From contig CATQHI010000005.1 of assembly GCA_958295895.1 (NCBI GenBank), positions 196,501-260,500 on the forward strand: a stretch of DNA of 64,000 nt, read 5' to 3'. The first letter of the stretch is position 1, and each line of letters opens with the position of its first letter. The DNA comes from Saprospiraceae bacterium. GTDB lineage: Bacteria; Bacteroidota; Bacteroidia; Chitinophagales; Saprospiraceae. The notes below the pieces were generated by a model, which saw only the letters and a list, made by a program, of their open reading frames with translations, searched no databases and had not been told where the DNA came from. Of the stretch, positions 53,092 to 62,300 are shown one piece after another. The translations under genes and the position numbers were made by a program.

Positions 53092-53365
53092 ATGGCACTT
53101 CCGATCGTGATGCAAAAGGTCAACTCCCAGATGCTGTCCGAGATGGGGGTACCTGCGGGCAGCCAACACGTTGTTTGTAAAGTTCCGCAATAATGGGGCA
53201 GTGTATGCCTACTTCGGAGTGCCGAGCGAGCACTGGCAGCGGCTGCGGGCGGTGGCTAGTGTGGGGCGGTATATGCAGCGGCATATTTTTAAGAAGTATG
53301 CGGCGGCGCGGATCTCGGAGGGGGAGGGTGGGAGAACCACAGAGGCAACTGCTGAAGCTGCTTAG
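53092..53365 (+). CDS. KTSC-domain protein, one frameshift
   Basis: About 90 aa when one G is dropped from the G5 run at about 53145-53149. MALPIVMQKVNSQMLSEMGY then joins ANTLFVKFRNNGAVYAYFGV and PSEHWQRLRAVASVGRYMQR. This matches the KTSC domain, a small fold found alone or fused to enzymes, named for a Lys-Thr-Ser-Cys-like signature and thought to bind nucleic acid or proteins. The last 20 residues are a charged Gly/Ala/Thr tail. A regulatory palindrome lies 64 nt upstream; the convergent GH5 gene ends 32 bp downstream. Confidence 0.75.
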
Positions 53366-53397
53366 GGTGGGTGCGGAGCTGCGCTACGTGACGCGGG

Positions 53398-54425
53398 TTA
53401 CTCGCAGGGGGCAGGCAACTCAGCGTTCACTTCACGAAAATGTGCTCGGTTCCACTGCCCCTCCGGGGTAAGGTCCTCAGACGACCACCCGCCGGTGGGG
53501 GGAGGCGGTGGGTAGGAGGGAAGAACTGCGTTCGTCCTTGGTACTGAGCGACCACTTGGTGTAACTGAGGTGACGCTCGTCCATCCAGGCTTCCCAGCGA
53601 TCCCACTCGGCGGGGGTCGAGGGAATTGTCGGGGCCGTAGTCGGTGCCGACGCGGCCGCTCTCGGTGACCATTAGGGGTAGGCCCATGTCGTAGGCGCGG
53701 GTGGCGCGCTCCCGGAGGCTATCGCGGTGGGCCCCGGCGTAGAAATGGAGGGGTGTAGGCGATGTTACTGACGGGCTGGCCGAGGGAGTCCTGGGTGATG
53801 GGGTCGGCGGCGGCTACGTCTACTAGCTGACTGTAGAAGGGCGTACCCACTACGATGATATTATCGGGGTCGTCGTACTCGCGGATGACGGCGATCAGGT
53901 CCTCGGGCGTAGCGCTTGATCTCGGCCCACTTTTCCTCGCCGGCGTCGGGCTCGCCGATGGGCTCGTTCCAGAGCTCGTAAATGATGTTTGGGTACTGCC
54001 CGTACTCGCGGGCCATCGTGCGGAAGAACTCACGGGCATCGTCCTGGTAATTGCCGTGGGCGTGCCAGTCGATGAGTACGTACAGACCGTATTCAATGGC
54101 GCCGTCTACCACCGGGCGGAGTTGGGCCAGGGTGGCGGCAGTATCGGCGCGGTAGTCTTCCCCATAGCCTACTCCGACCGGAGTACGGACGAGGGTAACG
54201 TGCCAGTCGTCGCGTAGCCACTTGACCGCCTCTTCCGTCCAGTACTCCCTTGCCCTGAAACTGCGACCAGAAGTAGCTCATGCCCTTGAGCTGGGTGGGA
54301 CGGCCGCATTCATCTACAATTTGGTTGCCCTGTACGGAGAGGGCACCGTGGCGTTCTACGACGGTCTGAGCAGTAAGGAAATTAGTTAGGAACAAAAGCG
54401 TAACGAGCGAGAGGAAAATCTTCAT
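53398..54425 (-). pseudogene. GH5 endoglucanase, secreted, multiply frameshifted
   Basis: About 340 aa when repaired. It begins with a signal peptide (MKIFLSLVTLLFLTNFLTAQ) at ATG 54425, then VERHGALSVQGNQIVDECGR and LKGMSYFWSQFQGKG. Further pieces are VTLVRTPVGVGYGEDY-like sequence, GLYVLIDWHAHGNYQDDARE and YPNIIYELWNEPIGE with the acid/base Glu of GH5. IREYDDPDNIIVVGTPFYSQ and LPLMVTESG with the nucleophile Glu follow. The tail EWDRWEAWMDERHLSYTKW and a final LTPEGQWNRAHFRE complete the barrel. Breaks near 54250, 53915, 53755, 53620 and 53500. The divergent promoter has a perfect TAGCTTTG box (54452-54459). Confidence 0.82.
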
Positions 54426-54451
54426 GGCGGGGAAGTAAACACCGGGCCAAC

Positions 54452-54459
54452 CAAAGCTA
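54452..54459 (-). promoter_or_regulatory. Perfect -7 box TAGCTTTG upstream of GH5 gene
   Basis: Matches TAnnTTTG and lies 26 nt before ATG 54425. Confidence 0.5.
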
Positions 54460-54496
54460 GGAGTTAGCCGTAAGTGGGTTAGCAAACTAGTTGATT

Positions 54497-55199
54497 ATGC
54501 CGACCAATGTAGCGCTTTGCCTGCTTCTTATCGCCCTGCTTTGCACCTGCGTCCCCGCCCCCGGAGATACGCTGGATGGCACCGTCCATACTTACTGGGT
54601 CAACAGTAGTAAGGTGCCGTGTACCGGCGTAGGCCCCGCAAACCTGCCTGCAAATTAGGCGGGGAGCGGATCCGGAGGTGGGTGAGTGGGAGTACTTTTA
54701 CAGTAGCATCGACGGCTTCGACTACGAGCCCGGCTACCTGTACCGGCTGAGCGTGCGGGAGACGCCGCGTGGTGAGGCCGCTACACCCGCTGATGCCAGT
54801 ACTATCGTATATACCCTTGTGAACGTAGAAGAAAAACGACCCGATCCCACGCTGCGGCTCAACGACATCTGGGCACTGGAGACCATCGCCGGGGAGGCAG
54901 TCGAGCTGGGGGACGATGCGATGCTACAGCAGCCTACCATCGAATTTCAGCTGGCCGAACGGCGGGTCGGGGGGCCGAACGGCTGTAACAACTTCAGTGG
55001 TATGCTGGAAAAGGTGGGAGCCGGTACGCTACGATTCGGTCCGCTAGCCATGACGCGTAAGATGTGCCGGAACAATACTATCCCGGACCGGGTCACCGCG
55101 GCGCTGGACCGGGTAGCCGGCTACCGGCTCGATGGGCTTACCTTGCAGCTCCTTGACGCGGCCGGGGAACCGCTGCTGGGCTACCGGAAGGTGGACTAA
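54497..55199 (+). CDS. DUF4377-META domain lipoprotein, one frameshift
   Basis: About 234 aa when one C is dropped from the C4 run at 54634-54637. The ATG at 54497 starts a lipoprotein signal (ALCLLLIALLCTC); the lipobox region is encoded by an exact GC-repeat copy. DUF4377 follows (VHTYWVNSSKVPCTGVGP, then EWEYFYSSIDGFDYEPGYLY). The C-terminal META (HslJ-type) domain has LNDIWALETIAG, GPNGCNNFSGML, LRFGPLAMTRKMC and LLDAAGEPLLGY. Such lipoproteins are periplasmic and of unclear role; META proteins are linked to heat or novobiocin resistance in E. coli. Confidence 0.82.
54539..54560 (-). repeat. Dispersed GC repeat, exact core, in lipoprotein signal
   Basis: Exact minus-strand core followed by AAAG. 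On the plus coding strand it encodes Cys-Thr-Cys-Val-Pro-Ala, the same frame as at 34918. Confidence 0.85.
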
Positions 55200-55227
55200 G
55201 GTCGCCCACCCCAAAAACCTACCTACC

Positions 55228-56217
55228 ATGCGCCTCTTACTTCTGCTGTTCCTGCCCGGCTTCCTGGTGGCTCAGGCCGATGCGATCCGCCCCCTCGACG
55301 CCCGGCTGAGCGACTATGACTATCCCTATCCCACTGACACCTTCACCTTCGAGACGCAACTGCAGTCGCTCGAGATGGTGTACATGGACGTGCGGGCCGA
55401 TAAACCCAACGGCAAGACCGTGGTGCTGCTACACGGTAAGAATTTCAACGGGGCGTACTGGGCAGAGACGATGGAGTGGCTGCTTCGCTTCGGCTACCGG
55501 GTGATCGTGCCGGACCAGATCGGCTTCGGAAAATCGAGTAAGCCGGAGCGGTACCAGTTTACCTTCCAGCAACTGGCCGATAATACCCACTGGTTGCTGA
55601 CGACGCTGGGGCTTAATGAGGTAACCGTACTCGGCCACAGTATGGGGGGTATGCTGGCCGCCCGCTACGCCCTGATGTACCCCAGGGAGGTGGAACGACT
55701 TATCCTGCTCAACCCCATCGGACTGGAGGACTGGAAGCTCAAGGTACCCTACCGGACCGTCGATCAGTGGTACCTGTCCGAAATGAGTAAGACCTACGAA
55801 AACGTCCGCGCCTACCAGCAGGAGAACTACTACGCCGGCGAGTGGGATGACAGCTACGACCCCTGGGTCAATATCCTGGCCGGTTGGGCGCAGAGCGAGG
55901 ACTACGGACTGGTTGCCTACAACGCTGCGCTGACCTACGACATGATCTTCACCCAGCCCGTGGTGTACGAACTGCCTACCCTACAGGTGCCTACGGTGCT
56001 CATCATCGGCACCCGCGACCGCACGGCGTTGGGGAAGAACTCGGTGAGCACGGCCGTAGCCGAAACCATGGGCCGCTACGACCGGCTGGGGCGCACGGTG
56101 ACCGACAAGATACCGGGGGGGCGGTTGCTGGAGCTCAGTGATCTGGGCCACCTGCCGCACATCGAGGACTTCGAGCGCTTCACGGGGGCGCTAGAGCAGG
56201 CGCTAAGCGGGGACTAG
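55228..56217 (+). CDS. Secreted alpha/beta hydrolase
   Basis: About 329 aa from ATG 55228, which begins the signal peptide MRLLLLLFLPGFLVAQADA. Alpha/beta-hydrolase features are VVLLHGKNFNGAYWAETMEW (oxyanion region), DQIGFGKSSKP, the nucleophile elbow VLGHSMGGMLAARYAL, LIIGTRDRTALGK with the acid, and LSDLGHLPHIEDFERF with the His. Substrate unknown; similar to epoxide-hydrolase or haloperoxidase-type esterases. It overlaps the convergent NIPSNAP gene by 15 bp. Confidence 0.87.
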   Translation: MRLLLLLFLPGFLVAQADAIRPLDARLSDYDYPYPTDTFTFETQLQSLEMVYMDVRADKPNGKTVVLLHGKNFNGAYWAETMEWLLRFGYRVIVPDQIGFGKSSKPERYQFTFQQLADNTHWLLTTLGLNEVTVLGHSMGGMLAARYALMYPREVERLILLNPIGLEDWKLKVPYRTVDQWYLSEMSKTYENVRAYQQENYYAGEWDDSYDPWVNILAGWAQSEDYGLVAYNAALTYDMIFTQPVVYELPTLQVPTVLIIGTRDRTALGKNSVSTAVAETMGRYDRLGRTVTDKIPGGRLLELSDLGHLPHIEDFERFTGALEQALSGD

Positions 56218-56967
56218 GAAGGTGCGGCGGATATTGGAGACGGAGTCAGCATACTTGTCCATGCCCTTGATTTCGTTCCAGGTGGCGTCGGCACCGAACT
56301 TGCCCCAGTTCTCGTCGCGGGTCGCCATATCGGGAAACTGCAACAGATACACTAGGGCCGGACGGTAGGGGCCGGCGATCATATCTCCGAAGAAGACGGG
56401 CTTGAGGCCGGTGTTGTCGAAGATGGTCAGCTCGTGGTCGTTGAACATGCCGATCTTGCGGCGCACGGCGTCTTCGGAGTAGCCCTCGTAGATGCGAAGT
56501 TCCAATACGCCCGATTCAGCGTCGGGGGCAACGGACTGCGGCATACCGGAAAAGGCCTTCAGTAGCCAGGAGGAGTAGCGGGTGAAGATGGGCTTCTCGG
56601 CCTTGAGGGCGTCGTAGTCGGCAGCGGCGGTGGTAAATTCCTGATCTTCGGTCAGGTCCTGGGCCGCGAGGTAGGTCGCCGCATCCGGGTAGCTGATCAT
56701 CACGTGCAGTTTGGCCGGATTGGGATCGCCGTACTCCTTGAACTGGACGAACTGGGTAGCCCCCTTACGATCCAGAGCGGGTTCGAGGGCATCGGTGAGG
56801 TAGCGTGTGAGTAGTCCCTGATCGCCGCCGAAGTTCATCTCGTAGACGCGCCACTCGATCACCTCCTGCTCGGGAGCGATCGTGTGGGTGGCGGCCAGGC
56901 CTACTTTGCTTCCTGCTAGGGCCACCGCACCTGCGACCCCGCCCTGTATGAACTTTCTGCGTTCCAT
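56203..56967 (-). CDS. NIPSNAP-family protein with Tat-like signal
   Basis: A 254-aa protein with two tandem NIPSNAP (dimeric alpha-beta barrel) repeats: EWRVYEMNFGGDQGLLTRYL to ISYPDAATYLAA, and VLELRIYEGYSEDAVRRKIG to LVYLLQFPDMATRDENWGKF. The N-terminus MERRKFIQGGVAGAVALAGS carries a twin-arginine-like motif RRKFIQ, so the folded protein is probably exported by Tat. The Gly/Ala core of that signal is encoded by an exact GC repeat. The biochemical role of secreted NIPSNAP proteins is not established. Confidence 0.87.
   Translation of the reverse strand: MERRKFIQGGVAGAVALAGSKVGLAATHTIAPEQEVIEWRVYEMNFGGDQGLLTRYLTDALEPALDRKGATQFVQFKEYGDPNPAKLHVMISYPDAATYLAAQDLTEDQEFTTAAADYDALKAEKPIFTRYSSWLLKAFSGMPQSVAPDAESGVLELRIYEGYSEDAVRRKIGMFNDHELTIFDNTGLKPVFFGDMIAGPYRPALVYLLQFPDMATRDENWGKFGADATWNEIKGMDKYADSVSNIRRTFLVPA
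56923..56944 (-). repeat. Dispersed GC repeat, exact core, in Tat signal region
   Basis: Exact core on the minus (coding) strand followed by GGTG. It encodes Gly-Gly-Val-Ala-Gly-Ala of the signal peptide, a different frame from the lipoprotein copies. Confidence 0.85.
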
Positions 56968-56974
56968 TTACCTC

Positions 56975-56982
56975 TAGTTTTG
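56975..56982 (+). promoter_or_regulatory. Perfect -7 box TAGTTTTG upstream of GH13 gene
   Basis: Matches TAnnTTTG and ends 15 nt before ATG 56998, in the 30-bp gap between divergent genes. Confidence 0.5.
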
Positions 56983-56997
56983 CCGCAAGATACACCT

Positions 56998-58266
56998 ATG
57001 CAACATCCGGAATGGGCCAAAGACGCCACCGTTTATCAGATTAATACCCGCCAGTTCACCCCTGAAGGCACCTTCAGCGCCGCGCTGGAGCAACTGCCCC
57101 GCCTACAGCAGCTCGGCGTGCGCATCCTCTGGGTCATGCCCGTGCACCCCATTGGCGAAGAGAACCGCAAGGGGGAACTAGGCAGCCCGTACTCGATCCG
57201 TAACTACTACGGCGTGAATGAGGAGTTCGGGACCCTGGATGATCTGAAGGCCTTCGTGCAGCGCGCCCACGAGCTCGGGCTCTACGTCATCCTGGACTGG
57301 GTCGCCAACCACACCGCCTGGGACAACGTGCTCGTAGAGGAGCACCCCGATTGGTACGCCCGCGACTACAAGGGCGACTTCCGGCCCACGCCCTGGTGGG
57401 ACTGGACGGACATCATCGACCTCGACTATGGCCAGCCTGACCTACGCACCTACATGCGCGAGGCCATGGAATACTGGGTGCGTGAGGTGGACGTAGACGG
57501 CTACCGCTGCGACGTGGCCGGCTATGTACCGGTCGACTTCTGGGAGGAGGTGCGGCAGGCGCTCGACGCCATCAAGCCCGTCTTCATGCTCGCCGAGTGG
57601 GAGGCGCGCGATCTGCACCGGGCGGCCTTCGACGCGACCTACGCCTGGAGCTGGCACGAGGCGCTGCACCGCATCACCCACGGCAGGGAGACCGTCGCGG
57701 CCCTGTACGTCTACTATTCCTGGAACGAGCGCGCCTGGCCGGAAGACGCCATGCGCATGACCTTCACCGACAACCACGATAAGAACGCCTGGGAGGGCAC
57801 CATGCAGGAGCTGCTGGGTGATGGGCTGGAGACATCCATTGCTCTTTCCTTCATTGGTGAGGGCATCCCTTTGATTTATAACGGACAAGAGGCGGGGCTC
57901 GACCGGCGGCTGGCCTTTTTCTCACGCGATCCGATTGAGTGGCGGGAGCACCCGTTCGCTGAACTCTTCCAGCAGCTGATCCGATTGAAGCATCAAAACG
58001 AGGTCCTCTGGAATGCCCCCTGGGGAGCCACCATGATCCGCGTGCCGAACAACTACGAGTCGCAGGTCCTCAGCTTCGTGCGGCAGGACGACGGCGGTAA
58101 GGTCTTTGCCGTGTTCAACTTCGGGGCGGGGACGCGGGTGCTACGCTTCGGGCAGGCGCTGTGGCAGGGTACGTACCGCGATGGGCTCTCCGGCGAGGAG
58201 GTCGTGCTGGGGGAGGGGGATGGGCTGACGTTGGGGCCCTGGGCTTGGCGGGTGTTGATGGAATAG
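56998..58266 (+). CDS. Alpha-amylase family (GH13) glycosidase
   Basis: About 422 aa from ATG 56998 (MQHPEWAKDATVYQINTRQF), without signal peptide, so probably cytoplasmic. GH13 regions: LDWVANHTAWDN (region I), VDGYRCDVAGYVPVDFW (region II, nucleophile Asp), MLAEWEARDLH (region III, Glu) and FTDNHDKNAWEG (region IV). The C-terminal beta-sandwich ends WAWRVLME. The short length and unusual W-E-A-R after the acid/base suggest a maltodextrin- or oligosaccharide-specific enzyme. It may work with the TreS-maltokinase fusion in alpha-glucan metabolism; this is inference. A one-mismatch GC repeat lies at 58124-58141. Confidence 0.9.
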   Translation: MQHPEWAKDATVYQINTRQFTPEGTFSAALEQLPRLQQLGVRILWVMPVHPIGEENRKGELGSPYSIRNYYGVNEEFGTLDDLKAFVQRAHELGLYVILDWVANHTAWDNVLVEEHPDWYARDYKGDFRPTPWWDWTDIIDLDYGQPDLRTYMREAMEYWVREVDVDGYRCDVAGYVPVDFWEEVRQALDAIKPVFMLAEWEARDLHRAAFDATYAWSWHEALHRITHGRETVAALYVYYSWNERAWPEDAMRMTFTDNHDKNAWEGTMQELLGDGLETSIALSFIGEGIPLIYNGQEAGLDRRLAFFSRDPIEWREHPFAELFQQLIRLKHQNEVLWNAPWGATMIRVPNNYESQVLSFVRQDDGGKVFAVFNFGAGTRVLRFGQALWQGTYRDGLSGEEVVLGEGDGLTLGPWAWRVLME

Positions 58267-58270
58267 TGAA

Positions 58271-59131
58271 CTACAATTCCTCCAATTGCTCCAGATCCTC
58301 CTCCTCCAGCTCAATCGCCGCAGCCCGCGTATTCTCCCGTAGATGCTCCACCGAGCTCGTGCCGGGGATGGGTAGGATGTTCTCGCTGTGCGCCAGGAGC
58401 CAGGCCAGAGCGATTTGGTAGACAGTAGCGTCGTGCTTCTTGGCGATCTGCTTGAGGGTGTCGTTATCTACTGCGCCGGCGTCGAGGGGGTACCAGGGAA
58501 TGAAGCCGATATTGTTGTCGCGGGTCCATTCGACCTCGTCTTCCCACTTGCGGTCGGTGAGGCTGTAGCGGTTCTGTACGCTGACGACCTCGAAGTGCTG
58601 CTGGGCCTGCTCGATCTGGTCTACGCTCACTTCCGAAAGCCCGAGGTGACGGATGTAGCCCTGCTGCTGTAGCTCGGCGAGCTTACTAAGGAACTCATCG
58701 GCCGGCACCTTTTCGTCGAAGCGGTGGAGTTGGTAGAGGTCTACGCGGTCGATTTTGAGGCGCTTGAGGCTCCCCTTCAGGGCTTCTTCGAGGTGCTCCG
58801 GCCGGCCGTTGACGGGCCACTGGTTGGGACCGGTGCGTTCGAGCCCGCCCTTGGTGGCGATGAGGAGCCCGGCGGGGTAGGGGTAGAGGGCCTCGGCGAT
58901 GAGCTCCTCGGAGACGTAGGGGCCGTAGCTATCGGCGGTATCGATGAAGTTGATGCCGAGATCCTGCGTGGCCTGGAGGACGCGGATAGCTTCGGCCTTG
59001 TCCTTGGGTGGGCCCCAGATGCCCTGGCCGGTGATGCGCATGGCGCCGTAGCCTAGGCGGTGGATTTCTAGGTCGCCGCCTAGGGTGTAGGTGCCGGATT
59101 GTTCGGCTACTTGGGAGTTGGTGGTGGGCAT
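58271..59131 (-). CDS. Aldo/keto reductase
   Basis: A 286-aa NADPH-dependent aldo/keto reductase. The catalytic tetrad is visible: Asp and Tyr in FIDTADSYGPYVSEELIAEAL, Lys in LIATKGGLER, and His in LYQLHRFDEKVP. The C-terminal cofactor-binding segment is ILPIPGTSSVEHLRENTRAA. Related enzymes reduce aldehydes or keto-sugars; the substrate is not evident. It ends 4 bp from the convergent GH13 stop. A 31-bp imperfect inverted repeat lies upstream. Confidence 0.93.
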   Translation of the reverse strand: MPTTNSQVAEQSGTYTLGGDLEIHRLGYGAMRITGQGIWGPPKDKAEAIRVLQATQDLGINFIDTADSYGPYVSEELIAEALYPYPAGLLIATKGGLERTGPNQWPVNGRPEHLEEALKGSLKRLKIDRVDLYQLHRFDEKVPADEFLSKLAELQQQGYIRHLGLSEVSVDQIEQAQQHFEVVSVQNRYSLTDRKWEDEVEWTRDNNIGFIPWYPLDAGAVDNDTLKQIAKKHDATVYQIALAWLLAHSENILPIPGTSSVEHLRENTRAAAIELEEEDLEQLEEL

Positions 59132-59221
59132 GGGAGTTGGTTTTTGTTTAGTACCTCACCGGGTGATGATTCGTTCGCTGGGTGTTGTCAGGCGGCTAGC
59201 GCCGCAGTCAGCGCATAGGAA

Positions 59222-59306
59222 TCAACCACAGAGGACGCAGAGGGCCGCAGAGCCGTGTCACATATGCGACCACACCTCTGCGTCTCTCTGCGCCCTACGC
59301 GGTTGA
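59222..59306. repeat. 31-bp imperfect inverted repeat upstream of aldo/keto reductase
   Basis: Arms 59222-59252 and 59276-59306 (six mismatches) separated by 23 nt, built from CGCAGAG-type units. Similar AACCACAGAG...CTCTGCG palindromes occur in many unrelated bacterial genomes, as I recall. It occupies most of the 219-bp gap. Confidence 0.7.
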
Positions 59307-59349
59307 TAAATAATTCACACCAAGTCGCGCAGCGGCCTCACAATCAATC

Positions 59350-62300
59350 TCACCGAGCCTCCTCCCCACCCAAACTAGCCAGAAACGCCACCACATCCCG
59401 GATCTCCCGCCGCGAAAGCTTCTCCTCCATCGAAGGCATACTCGACGGTAGGGTCTCCTCCTCCTTGATGTCGCTGCGGGCGATGGTCTGGATATCTTCC
59501 TTACCGATCTTCAGCGTTAGGGCCTCCGGGGTGCGCTCCATGACCACGCCGGCTACGACGCTCTCATCGTTGAGCGTAAGCAAAACGGTCTCGTAGCCGG
59601 GGGCCATGCGGGCGCTGGGCCGGATCAGGGCCTCCAGAAGTTGTTGATGACTGAGCCGGTCAGCCACGCCTTCCAGTCCCGGACCGACGTTACCACCGTA
59701 CTCGAATACGGCATGACAGCGCACGCACTGCGCCGACTCGTTATTGTAAAAAATACGCTGTCCCTGCCGCGCATCACCTCCTTCTAGGGCCATGGCGTAG
59801 AGGCCGTAGTCGGCGTTTAGTTTTCCGGCGTAGTCGGTGAGTAGAGCGTTGAGCTCGGGGTCGCCGTGCTGCTCGACGGCGTCGGCTAGGTCCAGGCGGA
59901 CGTCGGCGGGGACCTTATCCTCTTCCAGATTAGTGAGCATGCGTTGCAGAAGCTCGGTGGCGGCTACATCATGGATTTCGGCCAGTCCCTGTAGGGCGGC
60001 CTGCTGCTCGACCACGGAGCCCTTCTGTAATATCTCATCGTACAGATCGACCGAGCGGGCCGCACTGATGCCCGAGCTGGGTAGGATCTCGAGGGCCCGG
60101 GCCCGTACCTCGCTGGCGCGGTCGGCCAGGGCGGTCTGTAGGTCGCGGTCGAGCTCGGGGGTTTCTAGCATGGCGAGGGCGTTGAGGGCCTCGATGCGTA
60201 CGGCTGGGTCACGGTCCTTGCTGAGGAGTGAGGTCAACTGGGGGATGGTCTGGTCCAGCTGCAATTTCCCGGCGGCCTGGATGGCAGCGCGGCGTACGGG
60301 TGCACTTCGCTCGTTGATGAGTTGGGCGATGGCCGGTTCCAGAAGGCGTGCCGCTTCCGTAGAGTCGCGCTCAAGCTCCCCGCGGTACCGTCCGTCCACC
60401 CGGTCGAACAGGGAGGGGCTGCCCCAGTTGGCGAGGGTCGCCATTGCCTCGCCGCGCATGGCTTCGGGAGCTCCGGTGCGGTTGACATAGTCGACGAGCC
60501 GCTGGATACTCGCCCGATCGCCCACCCGTAGGTTCGCGTTAATCGCCCGCCGCAGTAAGGGCTCACTCGTGAAACGGGTATCCGCTAGGGTAGCGGCGAG
60601 CGCCGGTAGGGCGTCCTCGATCTGGTAGTCGTCGTTGATGCCCCGGGCGGCCTCGGCCACCAAGTACTCATCTGCGTCGGTGAGGAACTCGGCGATGGCC
60701 GGCGATTCCATCCGCCGTAGGGCCACTACGGCTACGGTGCGCAGAGCGCGGGAGGGACTGTTCTTTAGCGCCACCATAGCATCCGCATCGCCGATCCGGC
60801 CCAGGGCAATCATGGCCCCCATACGCAGGTAGGTATCCTTATCGTCGTTGGCCTCCACCACGCGGAGGATGCCCGGTACGGCGTTCTGATCCTCGGTGCG
60901 ACCGAGTGCCTCCATGGCCATGTACTTTACCCGGGGTGAGTCGTGGTCCAGGGTGCGGATGAGCTCCTGACTCGCTCCGCCGAAACGTACGTCACCGATC
61001 ATCTTAGCTGCCTGGGCTACGATCTCCGGATCGTCATCGTCCAGAAAGTCAACCAGTACGTCGATGGCCTTTCCCCCATGGCGGTGCATCTGCGCCAGGC
61101 CCCAGATCGCGTGGATACGGGCGAGCTGATTGGTATTACTTTCGGCCGTAGCGCGGAGCACATCGTAGCCTTGCGCCCCGCGGTTGTCGGCTAGTTCGAA
61201 CTGCGCGTTACGCCGCACCCTTTGATCCTGGTGGGCCAAGAGCAACTCCAGCGAATCCAGCGATACGGTAGTGAAGTCCGTAGTCAGCAGCCGCTGCGTT
61301 TCTCTGCGAACCTGCGACCCCGCCCCCCCGGGCACGTCTAGCTTCCAGATGCGGCCCTCGTCCTTTATGTTCCAGCCGTTGATCCAGTCGGCGAAGTAGA
61401 GCGCTCCGTCGGCCCCGAAGTCGACACCGGTGGGTAGCAGTCCGGAGACTACGATGTGGGTGCTATCCAGGGCAAAGCCCGCCCCATCTGGTTTGAGCGT
61501 GAAGGCGTGCAACGGCGAATTCCCCGGATTACCGCGAAACTCGGCCACGAAGAAATGCTTGTAGTAGTCCGGTCCCAGTGCGGTGCCCGGGTTATAGACC
61601 AGTCCCGTCGGACCGTTCACGTAGTTCTGCAGCGGCGGCAGGAAGTAGGCGGCCTGGCCCTCCTCGCGGGGTAGGTACATGCGCTCGTCCATCCACACCT
61701 TGTAGTCGTTGTTGCTGGGGTCGGTGTACTTGCCGAACTGCCAGTTGATGCGCCAGCCGGAGTCGGAGCCGTCCACCAGGTACACCAGCCGCTCGCTCTC
61801 GCCGGCGTGGTCGCCGTCGTTGTCTACGCTGATCAGGTTGCCGTAATCATCGAAGGCAAATTCGTGGGTATTGCGCACCCCGTGGGCGTAGACCTCGAAG
61901 TTGCTGCCGTCGCGATCGCAGCGTACCACCGTGCCCTCATTGGGGTACTTCCAGTGCTTGCCCTCCTTGTCGACTACGTTCATGCCCACGTCGCCGGCAC
62001 CCCACCAGATGCGGCCCTGGGGCCCTACGGTTACACCCGACATGCCGTGGCCCGAGAAGCCCACGTGTACGATCCAGCCGTGGCTGATGGAGGTGGTCTC
62101 GTCGGCCCGCCCGTCGCCGTCCGTATCCTCAGTGCGCCAGAGGTCGGGGCCGGTGGAGATGTAGACCTCGCCGTTGAGGTACTCTATGCCGTTAGCTACG
62201 TCGGTGTTTTCCTCATTGAAGTCTTCTAGGTACAGTTGTGCCCGGTCGGCTACCTCGTCCCCGTCCATATCGGTCACGAACCAGACTTGTTCCTTCTGCA

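Noticed and set aside
50727-54425. A degraded genomic island of pseudogenes
   Set aside because: Breaks are single-base, mostly in G/C runs, and conserved motifs persist on both sides, which favours sequence error over decay.
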